Assembly: GCA_039820405.1 (NCBI GenBank)
Contig: JBCBQC010000070.1
Coordinates: 1-33,804 of the forward strand
Length of the DNA stretch: 33,804 bases
Direction of reading: 5' to 3'
DNA from: CALLVY01 sp937899855
GTDB taxonomy: Bacteria > Bacteroidota > Bacteroidia > Chitinophagales > Saprospiraceae
In this document: piece by piece, positions 7,534 through 15,187 of the stretch
Numbering within the stretch: the first letter of the stretch is position 1
How the letters are laid out: each line of letters begins with the position of its first letter
Notes under the pieces: generated by a model
The model's input: only the letters and a program-made list of their open reading frames with translations
Told to the model about the DNA's origin: nothing
The model's database searches: none
Position numbers and translations under genes: made by a program

Positions 7534-8268
7534 ATGAAAGGCTACGGAATCGTATCATTACTGTTGACTGTATTTTTGCTCTCCGCTTGTGTCGATCCCT
7601 CCAGTGAAACGACCAAGAAACCCTTCGTTACCGAGCACAACTACGCGGAGGACACCAAGTCGCCGTCCCGCAGCGTCACCCTTCCCGGTGGCAACGTGGC
7701 CAGCGACAACGAGGACCTGCTCGAAAAGTACCGCCACGTCTGGCAACGCCCCTTCGAAGTGATCCAACAAATCGGAGACCTCAAGGGCAAAACTGTCGCC
7801 GATATCGGAGCGGGCCCGCTGGGCTATTTCTCCATCCTCATCGCCGCCCAAAACGAAGTGGACAAGGTCATCGCCATCGACATCGACCAAGCGGCTCTTG
7901 ATTACATCGAAGACGCCAAAAAGAAGTGGACCGATCACCTCGAAAAGATCGAAACCCGCCTGGCCCTCCCCGACGACCCCCGCCTCCAGGAGCGCGAGGT
8001 CGACGTCGTCCTCATTGTCAACACCGCCATCTACTTCAAGGACCGCATCAATTATTTCCGCAACCTCCGCAAAGGCCTCCGCCCCGGCGGGCAGCTGGTC
8101 ATCATCGACTTCAAAAAGCGCAACACCCCAGTCGGGCCCCCCGCCGAATCCCGAATCTCCCTCTTCGACATGGAACGCGAACTCCAAGAAGCCGGCTACA
8201 CCCAAATCAAAGCCGACGACCAAACCCTAGAATACCAATACATCGTAAAAGCCGGCGTCCCCGAATAG
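7534..8268 (+). CDS. Putative lipoprotein with class I SAM-dependent methyltransferase domain
   Basis: This 244-residue protein combines a lipoprotein signal with a Rossmann methyltransferase. Residues 1-19 form a short positively charged and hydrophobic signal ending in the lipobox LSAC (Cys19). A disordered linker (20-55) follows. The methyltransferase core has motif I VADIGAGPLGYFS (88-100), an acidic residue after strand 2 in IAIDID (114-118), strand 4 DVVLIVNTAIYF, and LRPGGQLVIIDF (182-193), which is the classical post-II/III region. The fold assignment is firm; the substrate is unknown. The contradiction is location: lipidation would place a SAM-using enzyme outside the cytoplasm, where SAM is not expected. 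Possible explanations are an inner-membrane anchor with unusual topology, loss of activity, or a shorter cytoplasmic start. It converges on purA, with a repeat copy between the two genes. Confidence 0.85.
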   Translation: MKGYGIVSLLLTVFLLSACVDPSSETTKKPFVTEHNYAEDTKSPSRSVTLPGGNVASDNEDLLEKYRHVWQRPFEVIQQIGDLKGKTVADIGAGPLGYFSILIAAQNEVDKVIAIDIDQAALDYIEDAKKKWTDHLEKIETRLALPDDPRLQEREVDVVLIVNTAIYFKDRINYFRNLRKGLRPGGQLVIIDFKKRNTPVGPPAESRISLFDMERELQEAGYTQIKADDQTLEYQYIVKAGVPE

Positions 8269-8292
8269 ACCTCTATCTACACCTCTACACAT

Positions 8293-8359
8293 CCCTTCCC
8301 TCCCTCTCTGCGTATCTCCGCGATCCTCCGCGCACTCTGCGTCCCAACCCTCGAAGCGC
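8293..8359 (-). repeat. Intergenic repeat, copy A (GCGCTTCGAGGG...ACGCAGAGTGCGC...)
   Basis: Read on the minus strand, this starts one base after the purA stop with GCGCTTCGAGGGTTGGGACG. It continues through CGCAGAGTGCGCGGAGG and ends in CGCAGAGAGGGAGGG. The same order of words recurs at 10214-10272 and 10273-10334. It fills most of the 92-bp gap between the convergent methyltransferase and purA genes and encodes nothing recognisable. Confidence 0.8.
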
Positions 8360-8360
8360 A

Positions 8361-9650
8361 TCACCCCATCACCCTCACCTCCTCCTTCAAAATCAACTGC
8401 TTCCGATCCGGACCCGTCGACACCATCGTCACCGGTACCCCCAACTGCGCCTCCAAAGCCTGCAAATAATCCCGCGCCCCCGCCGGCAAGCCCGCGTAAG
8501 ATTCAATCCCCTCCAAACTCGTCTGCCAACCCGGAAAATCGCGGTAGCGCGGCACCACCTCGACCGAACAAAGATCGTAGGGCAAAGTCTCCCGATCGGC
8601 CCCATCGTAGTGGTAATGCGTCGCGGCGCGGATGCTTTCAAAATTATTGAGCACGTCGATCTTGGTGATGACCAACTGCGTAACGCCATTGAGCATGACG
8701 GTGTAGTGCAACTGGGGCAGGTCGATCCAGCCACAGCGGCGGGGGCGTCCGGTCGTCGCGCCGAATTCGCCACCTTCGCTGCGGAGTCGTTCGCCGGTGG
8801 CATTGTCCTCCTCGGTGGGGAAGGGGCCGCTGCCCACCCGCGTACAGTAGGCCTTGCTGATGCCGATCACCTCACCAATCTGGCTGGGCGCCACGCCGAG
8901 GCCATTGCAAACGCCCGACGAGATGGTGTTGGAGGAAGTCACGAAGGGGTAGGTCCCAAAGTCGACGTCGAGCATGGAGCCCTGGGCGCCCTCGGCGAGG
9001 ATGCGGCGGCCGTCTTTGAGGGCCTGGTTGATGTAGTACTCCCCGTCGACCTGTTGGAGCTGGCGCATCTTTTCCAGGGAGGCAAACCACTTGGCTTCCT
9101 CGCCAGCTAGGTCGAATTCGATGCTGGGGTAAATTTGCAGCAGTTGCAGGTGTTTTTCCTTGAGGGCGGCGTAGCGCGCTTCAAAGTCGGGTCGGAGGAT
9201 GTCGCCGGCGCGCATGCCGTTGCGGCCCGTTTTGTCCATGTAGGTGGGCCCGATGCCCTTGAGGGTGGAGCCGATCTTGGCCTTGCCCTTGGCCGCTTCG
9301 CTAGCGGCGTCGAGGTAGCGGTGGGTAGGCAGGATGAGGTGGGCCTTGCGGGCGATGAGCAGGCGCTCGTGGTAGTCGACCGAGGCGGCTTCCAGTTTCT
9401 GGATTTCCTTTTCCAGCGTAATGGGGTCGATCACCACCCCGTTGCCGATCAGGTTGATTTGGGTGGGGCGAAAGATGCCGGAGGGGATGGTATGGAGGAC
9501 GAATTTTTGACCGTCGAAGATCAGGGTGTGTCCGGCGTTGGGACCGCCCTGGAAGCGGGTGATAATGTCGTATCGTTCGGCGAGGTAGTCTACGATTTTT
9601 CCCTTGCCTTCATCGCCCCATTGGAGGCCCAAAATTACGTCAACTGCCAT
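8361..9650 (-). CDS. purA: Adenylosuccinate synthase
   Basis: PurA joins IMP and aspartate using GTP to give adenylosuccinate, the first committed step of AMP synthesis, in the cytosol. The 429-residue length is normal for the family. Visible signatures are the N-terminal GTP-binding loop LQWGDEGKGKIVDYLAE with catalytic Asp13, GGPNAGHT with catalytic His41, GPTYMDK, SSNTISSGVCNGLGV, CTRVGSGPFPTE, the arginine loop GATTGRPRRCGWID, and TKIDVLN as the guanine-specificity motif. Every catalytic landmark is intact. The start ATG at 9650 begins directly before the first strand (MAVDVILGLQ). The position downstream of rel - fur on the same strand is a gene order I associate with Bacteroidota, here with a STAS gene inserted. 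Its probable promoter overlaps the terminator of that STAS gene. Confidence 0.98.
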   Translation of the reverse strand: MAVDVILGLQWGDEGKGKIVDYLAERYDIITRFQGGPNAGHTLIFDGQKFVLHTIPSGIFRPTQINLIGNGVVIDPITLEKEIQKLEAASVDYHERLLIARKAHLILPTHRYLDAASEAAKGKAKIGSTLKGIGPTYMDKTGRNGMRAGDILRPDFEARYAALKEKHLQLLQIYPSIEFDLAGEEAKWFASLEKMRQLQQVDGEYYINQALKDGRRILAEGAQGSMLDVDFGTYPFVTSSNTISSGVCNGLGVAPSQIGEVIGISKAYCTRVGSGPFPTEEDNATGERLRSEGGEFGATTGRPRRCGWIDLPQLHYTVMLNGVTQLVITKIDVLNNFESIRAATHYHYDGADRETLPYDLCSVEVVPRYRDFPGWQTSLEGIESYAGLPAGARDYLQALEAQLGVPVTMVSTGPDRKQLILKEEVRVMG

Positions 9651-9677
9651 ATTCCTGGATTGGTGTTAGGTGAATTA

Positions 9678-9709
9678 TAAAAATACAAAAACCTGCCTGA
9701 TTAACAACC
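9678..9709 (-). promoter_or_regulatory. Putative purA promoter (GGTTG - N19 - TATTTTTA)
   Basis: On the minus strand GGTTG (9709-9705) is followed after 19 nt by TATTTTTA (9685-9678), close to the TTTG/TAnnTTTG Bacteroidota pattern. The -33 part lies inside the loop and stem of the upstream terminator hairpin. The leader would be about 20 nt. Confidence 0.35.
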
Positions 9710-9718
9710 GGGCAGGTT
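9681..9718 (-). terminator. Rho-independent terminator of the STAS gene
   Basis: AACCTGCC (9690-9697) pairs perfectly with GGCAGGTT (9711-9718) across a 13-nt loop. Read on the minus strand, the stem is followed by TTTTGTATTTTTAT, a T-rich tract. It lies 27 nt past the STAS stop codon. Confidence 0.75.
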
Positions 9719-9745
9719 CGCAAATATACTGATTTTGCGGAAACC

Positions 9746-10087
9746 TCAGTTATCCGACAGCGACTTTAGTGCCGCCTCTACGGTGGGGCTGAGGTGGAAA
9801 AAGGATTTGAGCTTGGTCATCTCCAGCAGCTTGAGGACTTGTTGGGAGGGGTTGGCCACGGCGAGGGTCAGGCCCGATTGGCGCGACTTGGTCATCAGGG
9901 CGATCAGGAAGTTGAGGCCGACGCTGTTCATAAAGTCCAGCCGGGAGAGGTCGACGACGAGTTTGTTGAGTCCGTCTTCGAGGTGGAGTTCGATATCGGA
10001 GAGGATTTTTTTGTTGTCGAATTCGCTGAGGAGGTCCTGTACGGCGACGATTTGGACGGCGTCCTGGTGGGAGATGGAGTAGTTCAT
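9746..10087 (-). CDS. STAS-domain protein (anti-sigma factor antagonist-like)
   Basis: This is a 113-residue single STAS domain protein, resembling SpoIIAA/RsbV-type anti-anti-sigma factors that switch partners by serine phosphorylation. The diagnostic segment is LVVDLSRLDFMNSVGLNFLI, in which Ser55 of NSVG occupies the usual phosphorylation position (D-S-S/T-G in classical members). The order of strands and helices (IVAVQDLL..., LVVDLSRL, LTLAVANPSQQVLKLLEMTKL) matches a complete domain. No anti-sigma kinase or PP2C phosphatase is adjacent, so the partner is elsewhere. The gene sits between fur and purA on the same strand. A clear terminator follows it and an intergenic repeat cluster precedes it. 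Fold is confident; the regulon is unknown. Confidence 0.85.
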   Translation of the reverse strand: MNYSISHQDAVQIVAVQDLLSEFDNKKILSDIELHLEDGLNKLVVDLSRLDFMNSVGLNFLIALMTKSRQSGLTLAVANPSQQVLKLLEMTKLKSFFHLSPTVEAALKSLSDN

Positions 10088-10213
10088 GGGACGGGTTTTA
10101 GTGTTTGCTAGTGTTCAGGGAATTATCAATGCAAAAAACTTACCAAGTATGGGGAGTGGGGGATTTTTCTGGTTTTTTTGGGAGGGAATTGTTGGCGGGG
10201 GGGGAGCGTGAGG

Positions 10214-10272
10214 GCGCTTCGAGGGTTGTGACGCAGAGTTGCGCAAAGGAGTGCGGAGAGGCGCAGAGTGGG
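10214..10272 (+). repeat. Intergenic repeat, copy B
   Basis: This copy begins GCGCTTCGAGGGTTGTGACG and runs through CAGAGTTGCGC and GCGGAGAGGCGCAGAGTGGG. It matches copy A in word order with small insertions and changes. It lies between the fur stop and the STAS start. The rest of the 303-bp gap 10088-10390 holds copy C, a degraded fragment and T-rich DNA, with no gene I can support. Confidence 0.8.
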
Positions 10273-10334
10273 GCGCTTCGAGGGGTGGGGACGCAGAGTG
10301 CGCCGGGGAAGGCAAAGATTTGCAGAGAGGTGGG
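10273..10334 (+). repeat. Intergenic repeat, copy C
   Basis: A directly adjacent second copy: GCGCTTCGAGGGGTGGGGAC, then GCAGAGTGCGCCGGGGAAG, then AGATTTGCAGAGAGGTGGG. With copy B it forms a head-to-tail pair with a period of about 59 bp. A weaker partial copy (GTTGGGACAGGGGCAGAGTGC) follows near 10361-10381. Confidence 0.8.
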
Positions 10335-10390
10335 CGTGTTGAGGGGTAGCTCTTTGAGAGGTTGGGACAGGGGCAGAGTGCCCCGATGGT

Positions 10391-10858
10391 TTAGGATTTG
10401 GCTTCGCAGTCGCCTTCGCAGTCGCCGTAGAGGTTGAGGGAGTGGTGGGTGACGTTGAATTTGAGCAATTCCCCCATCATGTTTTTGATTTGTTGGATAC
10501 GGGGGTCACAGAATTCGACGACCTTGCCACAGTTGACGCAGATGAGGTGGTCGTGTTGTTTGTAGCCGTAGGACTTTTCGTACTGCGCGAGGTTTTTACC
10601 AAACTGGTGCTTTTTGACCAGATCACAACTTACCAGTAATTCCAGGGTGTTGTACACCGTGGCGCGACTTACGCGGTAGTTCTGGTTTTTCATGTGAATG
10701 TAGAGGGCTTCCGCGTCGAAGTGATCGTCGCGGCGGTAAATTTCTTCCAGGATGGCGTAGCGTTCCGGGGTTTTCCGAAAATTATTGCTTTCCAGATGGG
10801 CCGAAAAGATGTTGACTACCTCCTTGAGAATGGTCTCCTCGTTTTTTTGAATCGCCAT
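10391..10858 (-). CDS. fur: Ferric uptake regulator family transcription factor (Fur)
   Basis: This is a 155-residue Fur-family metal-dependent repressor. The N-terminal winged helix contains FRKTPERYAILEEIYRRDDH and the recognition-helix region YRVSRATVYNTLELLVSCDL (61-80). The dimerization/metal domain has HDH (102-104), the first structural zinc pair Cys107-x2-Cys110 in ICVNCGKVVEF, HH (138-139), and a C-terminal Cys147/Cys151 pair. These features fit Fur better than Zur or PerR, but metal choice cannot be proven from sequence. The tail CEGDCE is made by a short DNA duplication, giving C-x3-C spacing instead of the more usual wider pair. It lies 64 bp downstream of rel on the same strand and has a -7 box in the gap, so it can be transcribed separately. 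A partly symmetrical AT-rich sequence overlapping that box might be an autoregulatory site. Confidence 0.93.
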   Translation of the reverse strand: MAIQKNEETILKEVVNIFSAHLESNNFRKTPERYAILEEIYRRDDHFDAEALYIHMKNQNYRVSRATVYNTLELLVSCDLVKKHQFGKNLAQYEKSYGYKQHDHLICVNCGKVVEFCDPRIQQIKNMMGELLKFNVTHHSLNLYGDCEGDCEAKS

Positions 10859-10889
10859 AAATCGAATTAAATAAAATCAATTGTCACTA

Positions 10890-10907
10890 CAAATATAATG
10901 TAATTTG
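10890..10907 (-). promoter_or_regulatory. fur promoter -7 box with overlapping inverted repeat
   Basis: TATATTTG on the minus strand (10897-10890) matches TAnnTTTG exactly and lies about 32 nt before the fur ATG. It is part of CAAAT-N8-ATTTG (10890-10907), an AT-rich inverted repeat that could be a Fur operator. The outer arms are perfect and the centre is not. No convincing -33 element is visible. Confidence 0.45.
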
Positions 10908-10922
10908 GACTTAAAATGCGGG

Positions 10923-13148
10923 TCAATTGGTTTCCAGCCTTGTAACACTGGAAACCCCCTCAAGGTTTTGTAAGCCACGAATTGCGACGTTGAGCTGATT
11001 GGTGTTAGCTACCAGCAGATTTATCTTCCCTTCAAAATAGCCCTCGTGCCCCTCGATAAAGAAGGAGCGGATGTTGAGCCCCAGGTCGCTGGCAATGCTG
11101 CGCGATAGGCGCTCGATCACCCCCGGCCCGTCGTCGACCCCCGTAATGATGAGCTCCGCCACAAAAGACGTATTCGTCGATATGACCCACTCCGCCTTCA
11201 TCACTCGGTAGCCATAATTGGCCATCAAGTGCGTCGCATTGGGGCAGGTCGTCCGGTGGATCTTGAGCCCCGCGTGGGTGGTCAGATAGCCAAATACATC
11301 GTCGCCCTGTACCGGATTGCAACAACTGGCCAGGGTATATTCGTACTCGTCCAGGCTGCCGTTGATCATCAGCCGGGGCTTGCCCTCGTACTTGCGGGGC
11401 CGCTTGACTTCCACCGGCGTCTCCGGCTCGACCACCTGCTTTTCCCGCTCGATGGGGACCAGCTTGTTGCCCTCCACCTGGAAATTTTCCTTGATCTCCT
11501 GCAAATTGACTTGCTCACTGGCAATGCCAAAGTACAGATCGGGCCGCGAATTGAACTGGTAAAACTTGACCAGGGTATCCACATTCTCTTCAAAGTCGAT
11601 CTTGAGGTTGCGGCACTTTCGTTCCAAGCTCTCCCGACCAAATTCGCCCTGCTTGCGCCGGTTCTCCCGCAGGGCCGAGCGGATCTTGGCCCGGGCCTTT
11701 CCCGTCACCACCATCTTGAGCCAGGCCTCGTTGGGGCGCTGGTTCTTGTTGGTCGTTATCGTCACCTGATCGCCGTTTTGTAACTTGTAGCCCATCGGTA
11801 CCAATTTGTTGTTGACCTTGATGGCCGCACAATGGTAACCAATATCGGTGTGGATGCTAAAGGCAAAATCGAGGGCGGTGGCCCCCTTGGGGAGAATTTT
11901 CATGTCCCCCTTGGGCGTATAGACGTAGACCTCCTCCTTAAATAGATTGGTCTTAAAATCACTCAAAAACTCCATCGCGTCGCTGTCCGAATTCTCGAGG
12001 ATCTCGCGGACGCTGTCCAGCCAGTTGTCGTACACATCGGCCTGGGCCCCGGTCGAAATGCCCTTGTACTTCCAGTGGGCGGCAAAACCCCGTTCGGCGA
12101 TTTCGTCCATCCGCTCGCTGCGGATCTGGACCTCGACAAACTGCCCCTTGGGCCCCACCACCGTCGTGTGCAGCGATTCGTAGCCATTCGACTTGGGCGT
12201 GGTGATCCAGTCTTTGAGCCGTTCGGGGATCGGGCGGTGGACGTCGGTGACGATCGAGTACACCATCCAACAGATGCGCTTTTCTAGCTTCATCGGTACG
12301 TCGAGGATGATGCGGATGGCGAAGAGGTCGTAAATTTCTTCGAAGGGGACCTTTTTGGTCTTGATCTTATTCCAGATGGAGTAGATCGACTTGGGCCGCC
12401 CCGTGATGCGGTAGGGATAGCCGATGTCCTGCAGGGCCTTGGTGAGGGGTTGGATAAATTCGTTGATGTAGCGGTTCCGCTTTTGCTCGGTATCCTGCAG
12501 CTTATTGGTGATGTCGCGGTAGGTATCGGGTTCTTTGACCTTCATGATGAGGTCCTGGAACTCGGTCTTGATGTTGTACAAGCCCAGGCGGTGGGCGAGG
12601 GGAGCGTAGATGTAGTCGGTCTCCGCCGCAATTTTGAGCTGCTTGTGGCGGGGCATGGCGCCCAGGGTCCGCATGTTGTGGACCCGATCCGCCATCTTGA
12701 TGAGTACCACCCGGACGTCTTCCACCAGCGTTCGCAGGACCTTTTTAAAATTCTCGGCCTGCGGACTCTCCACATTGTACAGTCCGTCCAATTTGGTCAG
12801 CCCGTCCACGATCAAGGTAATCCGATCGCCAAAGGTCTCGCGGACTTCCTCCAGGGTCACCTCCGTATCCTCGACCACATCGTGGAGGAGGGCCGAAATA
12901 ATGGCCGTGGGCCCCAGGCCGATCTCGATGGCACAAATGCGCGCCACCTCGATGGGATGTAGGATGTAGGGCTCCCCCGACTTGCGGCGTTGCTTGCTGT
13001 GGGCCTCTACGGCCAGGTCGTAGGCCTTGCGAATGTTCGCCCGGTCGGTCGGGTTCATGTCCTCGACTTGGATCGACTTTAGGAGCTTGCGATAAGCGCG
13101 GCGGATTAGTTTTTTATCCTCCTCTTTGTAATGAACTGCGGTTGGCAT
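10923..13148 (-). CDS. rel: Bifunctional (p)ppGpp synthetase/hydrolase, RelA/SpoT homologue
   Basis: This 741-residue long RSH enzyme makes and degrades the alarmone (p)ppGpp in the stringent response. The domains are complete and in order. The HD hydrolase (about 40-195) has YILHP (His64), LLHDVVEDT (His89, Asp90, Glu93, Asp94) and ADRVHNMRTL. The synthetase (about 240-345) has TGRPKSIYSIWNKI, YDLFAIRI and NGYESLHTTV with VEVQIRS. A TGS domain (from about 405, VYVYTPKGD) follows, then a conserved-Cys region (CCNPVQGDD), and a C-terminal ACT domain (about 665-741). The hydrolase metal residues are intact. The synthetase carries RLKD (310-313), the RxKD motif associated with bifunctional Rel enzymes rather than the ExDD of synthetase-only RelA. 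It is followed by fur on the same strand and preceded by its own probable promoter. Confidence 0.97.
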   Translation of the reverse strand: MPTAVHYKEEDKKLIRRAYRKLLKSIQVEDMNPTDRANIRKAYDLAVEAHSKQRRKSGEPYILHPIEVARICAIEIGLGPTAIISALLHDVVEDTEVTLEEVRETFGDRITLIVDGLTKLDGLYNVESPQAENFKKVLRTLVEDVRVVLIKMADRVHNMRTLGAMPRHKQLKIAAETDYIYAPLAHRLGLYNIKTEFQDLIMKVKEPDTYRDITNKLQDTEQKRNRYINEFIQPLTKALQDIGYPYRITGRPKSIYSIWNKIKTKKVPFEEIYDLFAIRIILDVPMKLEKRICWMVYSIVTDVHRPIPERLKDWITTPKSNGYESLHTTVVGPKGQFVEVQIRSERMDEIAERGFAAHWKYKGISTGAQADVYDNWLDSVREILENSDSDAMEFLSDFKTNLFKEEVYVYTPKGDMKILPKGATALDFAFSIHTDIGYHCAAIKVNNKLVPMGYKLQNGDQVTITTNKNQRPNEAWLKMVVTGKARAKIRSALRENRRKQGEFGRESLERKCRNLKIDFEENVDTLVKFYQFNSRPDLYFGIASEQVNLQEIKENFQVEGNKLVPIEREKQVVEPETPVEVKRPRKYEGKPRLMINGSLDEYEYTLASCCNPVQGDDVFGYLTTHAGLKIHRTTCPNATHLMANYGYRVMKAEWVISTNTSFVAELIITGVDDGPGVIERLSRSIASDLGLNIRSFFIEGHEGYFEGKINLLVANTNQLNVAIRGLQNLEGVSSVTRLETN

Positions 13149-13176
13149 AAGCTAACTTTCCCTTGGAATTAACATA

Positions 13177-13207
13177 TTAAGTTACACAAATTTTATTAGA
13201 ACTCAAA
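13177..13207 (-). promoter_or_regulatory. Putative rel promoter (TTTG - N19 - TAACTTAA)
   Basis: On the minus strand TTTG (13207-13204), a 19-nt spacer and TAACTTAA (13184-13177) give the Bacteroidota -33/-7 arrangement. The -7 box matches TAnnTT but not the final TG. The leader to the rel ATG would be about 25-30 nt. Confidence 0.45.
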
Positions 13208-13314
13208 GAGATTAGACCCGCACTGAAAAATGTTTCTGTTTCCGGTGGAGCCAGATTTTGGCGGCCCGGGTCGCTCCTTTTCTCAAATCCTTTCCTTTAT
13301 TTGAAAATTACTGT

Positions 13315-13322
13315 TATCTTTG
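13315..13322 (+). promoter_or_regulatory. -7 box TATCTTTG ahead of tRNA-Leu
   Basis: This is an exact TAnnTTTG match 71 nt before the mature tRNA 5' end. A T-rich stretch (TTTCCTTTAT, from 13291) stands where the -33 element is expected but is not a good TTTG. It could drive the tRNA and possibly the trigger factor gene 97 nt further on. Confidence 0.5.
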
Positions 13323-13392
13323 CCAACGCTTTTCTCGAAAGGCGTGGGGAGAACCATTTGAGGCGCTTTTTGTTAAGTCAGATGTTCCATCA

Positions 13393-13474
13393 GCGGGTGT
13401 GGCGAAATTGGTAGACGCGCTAGACTTAGGATCTAGTGCCGCAAGGCGTGGGGGTTCGAGTCCCTCCATCCGCA
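13393..13474 (+). tRNA. tRNA-Leu (anticodon TAG)
   Basis: The cloverleaf is readable by eye. Acceptor arm GCGGGTG (13393-13399) pairs with CATCCGC (13467-13473) with one G-T wobble, followed by discriminator A. The anticodon stem CTAGA/TCTAG flanks the loop CTTAGGA, giving anticodon TAG at 13427-13429. An extended variable arm (GCC-GCAA-GGC) is as expected for a class II tRNA. The T arm contains GGTTCGAGTCC. CCA is not encoded. It would read CUN leucine codons. Confidence 0.96.
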
Positions 13475-13571
13475 CAGCATACAATCATAGCCCTAGATCC
13501 ACCGTTTGCGGCCCCGGGCCGGTCAGACGCTTCTCCACCGAATTTTTATCATTATCCAACAACCAAACGCT

Positions 13572-15020
13572 ATGTCCAATATCGTTCGTACCACTTTAGG
13601 CCATCTACACGAAGCATTGGAGGTACAACTGAGCCCCGCGGATTTGGAGCCCAAGCTGAAATCCGAACTCAATAAGTACCGCAAAAACGCCCAAATGAAG
13701 GGTTTCCGTAAAGGAAAGACCCCCATGGGCATGATCCGCAAGCTGTACGGCAAAGCCATCCTCGGCGAAGTGGTCAACGACCTGCTCCAGTCCACCCTGG
13801 TGGAGTACCTCGAAGAACAAGACCTGAGCATCCTCGGCCAGCCCATCCCCACGGAAGACCAAGTGGCTAGCGAGCTGGATCCCAATGCTTTGACCGACGT
13901 TCACTTTAAATTCGAGATTGGCCTAGCCCCCGAATTTGAAGTGCAAGGGCTCGATGCCGACAACCAGTTTGAACAATACGCCGTAGAAGTGCCCGCCGAA
14001 AACATCGACAAGGACCTGGAAAACGCCCGCAAACGCGTCGGACAACGCGATACGGTCGACGATGAAATTGTGGAGCGCGACATGGTGCAAATCGAAGCCG
14101 AGGAGTTGGACGGAGATGCCGCCAAGGAAAACGGTTGGGCCACCTCCTTTAGCGTAGTCGCCGATGACAACCTCAACGAAGGCTTTCGCGAGCAATTGAT
14201 GGGACAAAAAGCGGGAGCCAAGCTGCGCTTCAACATCAATGAGGTCGAAAAAGACCGCGACGAAGCCTTTGTCCGCAAGTACCTCCTCAAGGCCGAAGAC
14301 GCCGACGCCGAAACCGAAATTGGCGACCAATTTGAAGGGACCATCAGTGAGGTCAACCGCGTAGTGGCTGCCGATTTGAACCAGGAATTTTTTGACAAGT
14401 ATTTTGGTGAAGGGAACGTCAGTAACGAGGAAGAAGCCCGCGCCCGTATCGAAGCGGACATTAAAAAGTATTACGACCGCCAGGCTGAGTCCCTTTTGTT
14501 CCGCGATTTTCAGGACGACCTGCTGGAGCGCAACGCCCTGGAGCTGCCCGAAACCTTCCTCCGCCGCTGGTTGTTGGTGAGTAACGAAGGGATGACGGAG
14601 GAGCGCGTCGGCCGTGAGTTTGATGATTTTGCCAAAAATCTCCAGTGGTCGCTCATTCGGGGTAAGATGGTACAAAGATTTGAGATCGAAGTGACCGAAG
14701 AGGAGCTCCTCGAGGGCTTCAAGGATCGGATTCGCGGTTATTTTGGAGGCTACGGCGACGAACTAATCGTACTCAATACCGCCAACCGCCTGATGCAGGA
14801 TGAAAAGCAGGTCGACCAGCTCTACCAGGAGCTGATGGCCGATAAGTTGTTCGAAGAGCTGCGCCAGGTCGTCACGGTCAACCCCAAGAGCGTACCCACC
14901 GAGGAGTTTGAAGCCATCGTGGAGGCCGCTCAGAAAGAAATTCAAGCGCGTCAGCAAAACCAATCGCTACCGGAATCCGTTGAAGAGTCAGAGGAGGAGG
15001 AAGTAGCGGATGTAGAATAA
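13572..15020 (+). CDS. tig: Trigger factor, ribosome-associated chaperone
   Basis: This 482-residue trigger factor binds ribosomal protein L23 at the exit tunnel and shields nascent chains. The N-terminal ribosome-binding domain contains the signature GFRKGKTP (44-51), a variant of GFRxGKxP. The middle region (about 155-250) corresponds to the FKBP-like insertion but lacks a readily recognisable PPIase signature. The remaining residues form the helical C-terminal arms, with a very acidic tail (EESEEEEVADVE). The start at MSNIVRTTLG is chosen over an in-frame ATG at 13506 because the conserved N-terminus begins there. The gene precedes clpP and clpX, a widely conserved order, and ends with a strong terminator, so clpP is probably transcribed separately. 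Confidence 0.95.
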   Translation: MSNIVRTTLGHLHEALEVQLSPADLEPKLKSELNKYRKNAQMKGFRKGKTPMGMIRKLYGKAILGEVVNDLLQSTLVEYLEEQDLSILGQPIPTEDQVASELDPNALTDVHFKFEIGLAPEFEVQGLDADNQFEQYAVEVPAENIDKDLENARKRVGQRDTVDDEIVERDMVQIEAEELDGDAAKENGWATSFSVVADDNLNEGFREQLMGQKAGAKLRFNINEVEKDRDEAFVRKYLLKAEDADAETEIGDQFEGTISEVNRVVAADLNQEFFDKYFGEGNVSNEEEARARIEADIKKYYDRQAESLLFRDFQDDLLERNALELPETFLRRWLLVSNEGMTEERVGREFDDFAKNLQWSLIRGKMVQRFEIEVTEEELLEGFKDRIRGYFGGYGDELIVLNTANRLMQDEKQVDQLYQELMADKLFEELRQVVTVNPKSVPTEEFEAIVEAAQKEIQARQQNQSLPESVEESEEEEVADVE

Positions 15021-15096
15021 GTCAACCCGGCGGAGCTGCGGCTTCCCAAAATTGCAAATTTGAACAATTGTCTTTTCAAATCATATTTTCCCGAAC

Positions 15097-15135
15097 TTGC
15101 GAATTGAGCCCGCGCTCAATTCGCAACTTTGTTTT
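15097..15135 (+). terminator. Strong Rho-independent terminator after tig
   Basis: A 13-bp perfect stem, TTGCGAATTGAGC (15097-15109) with GCTCAATTCGCAA (15114-15126), has a CCGC loop and is followed by CTTTGTTTT. It lies 76 nt after the tig stop and 62 nt before clpP. Confidence 0.9.
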
Positions 15136-15187
15136 AACCCGAAGGGAGCACGCAGCCCGATACTACTCCCGAAAAAACTGATCACCT

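Noticed and set aside
7926..9110. 394-codon plus-strand frame across the methyltransferase-purA junction
   Set aside because: Crosses the intergenic repeat and runs antisense to purA. The translation is Pro/Arg-rich and then Gly/Val-rich without motifs.
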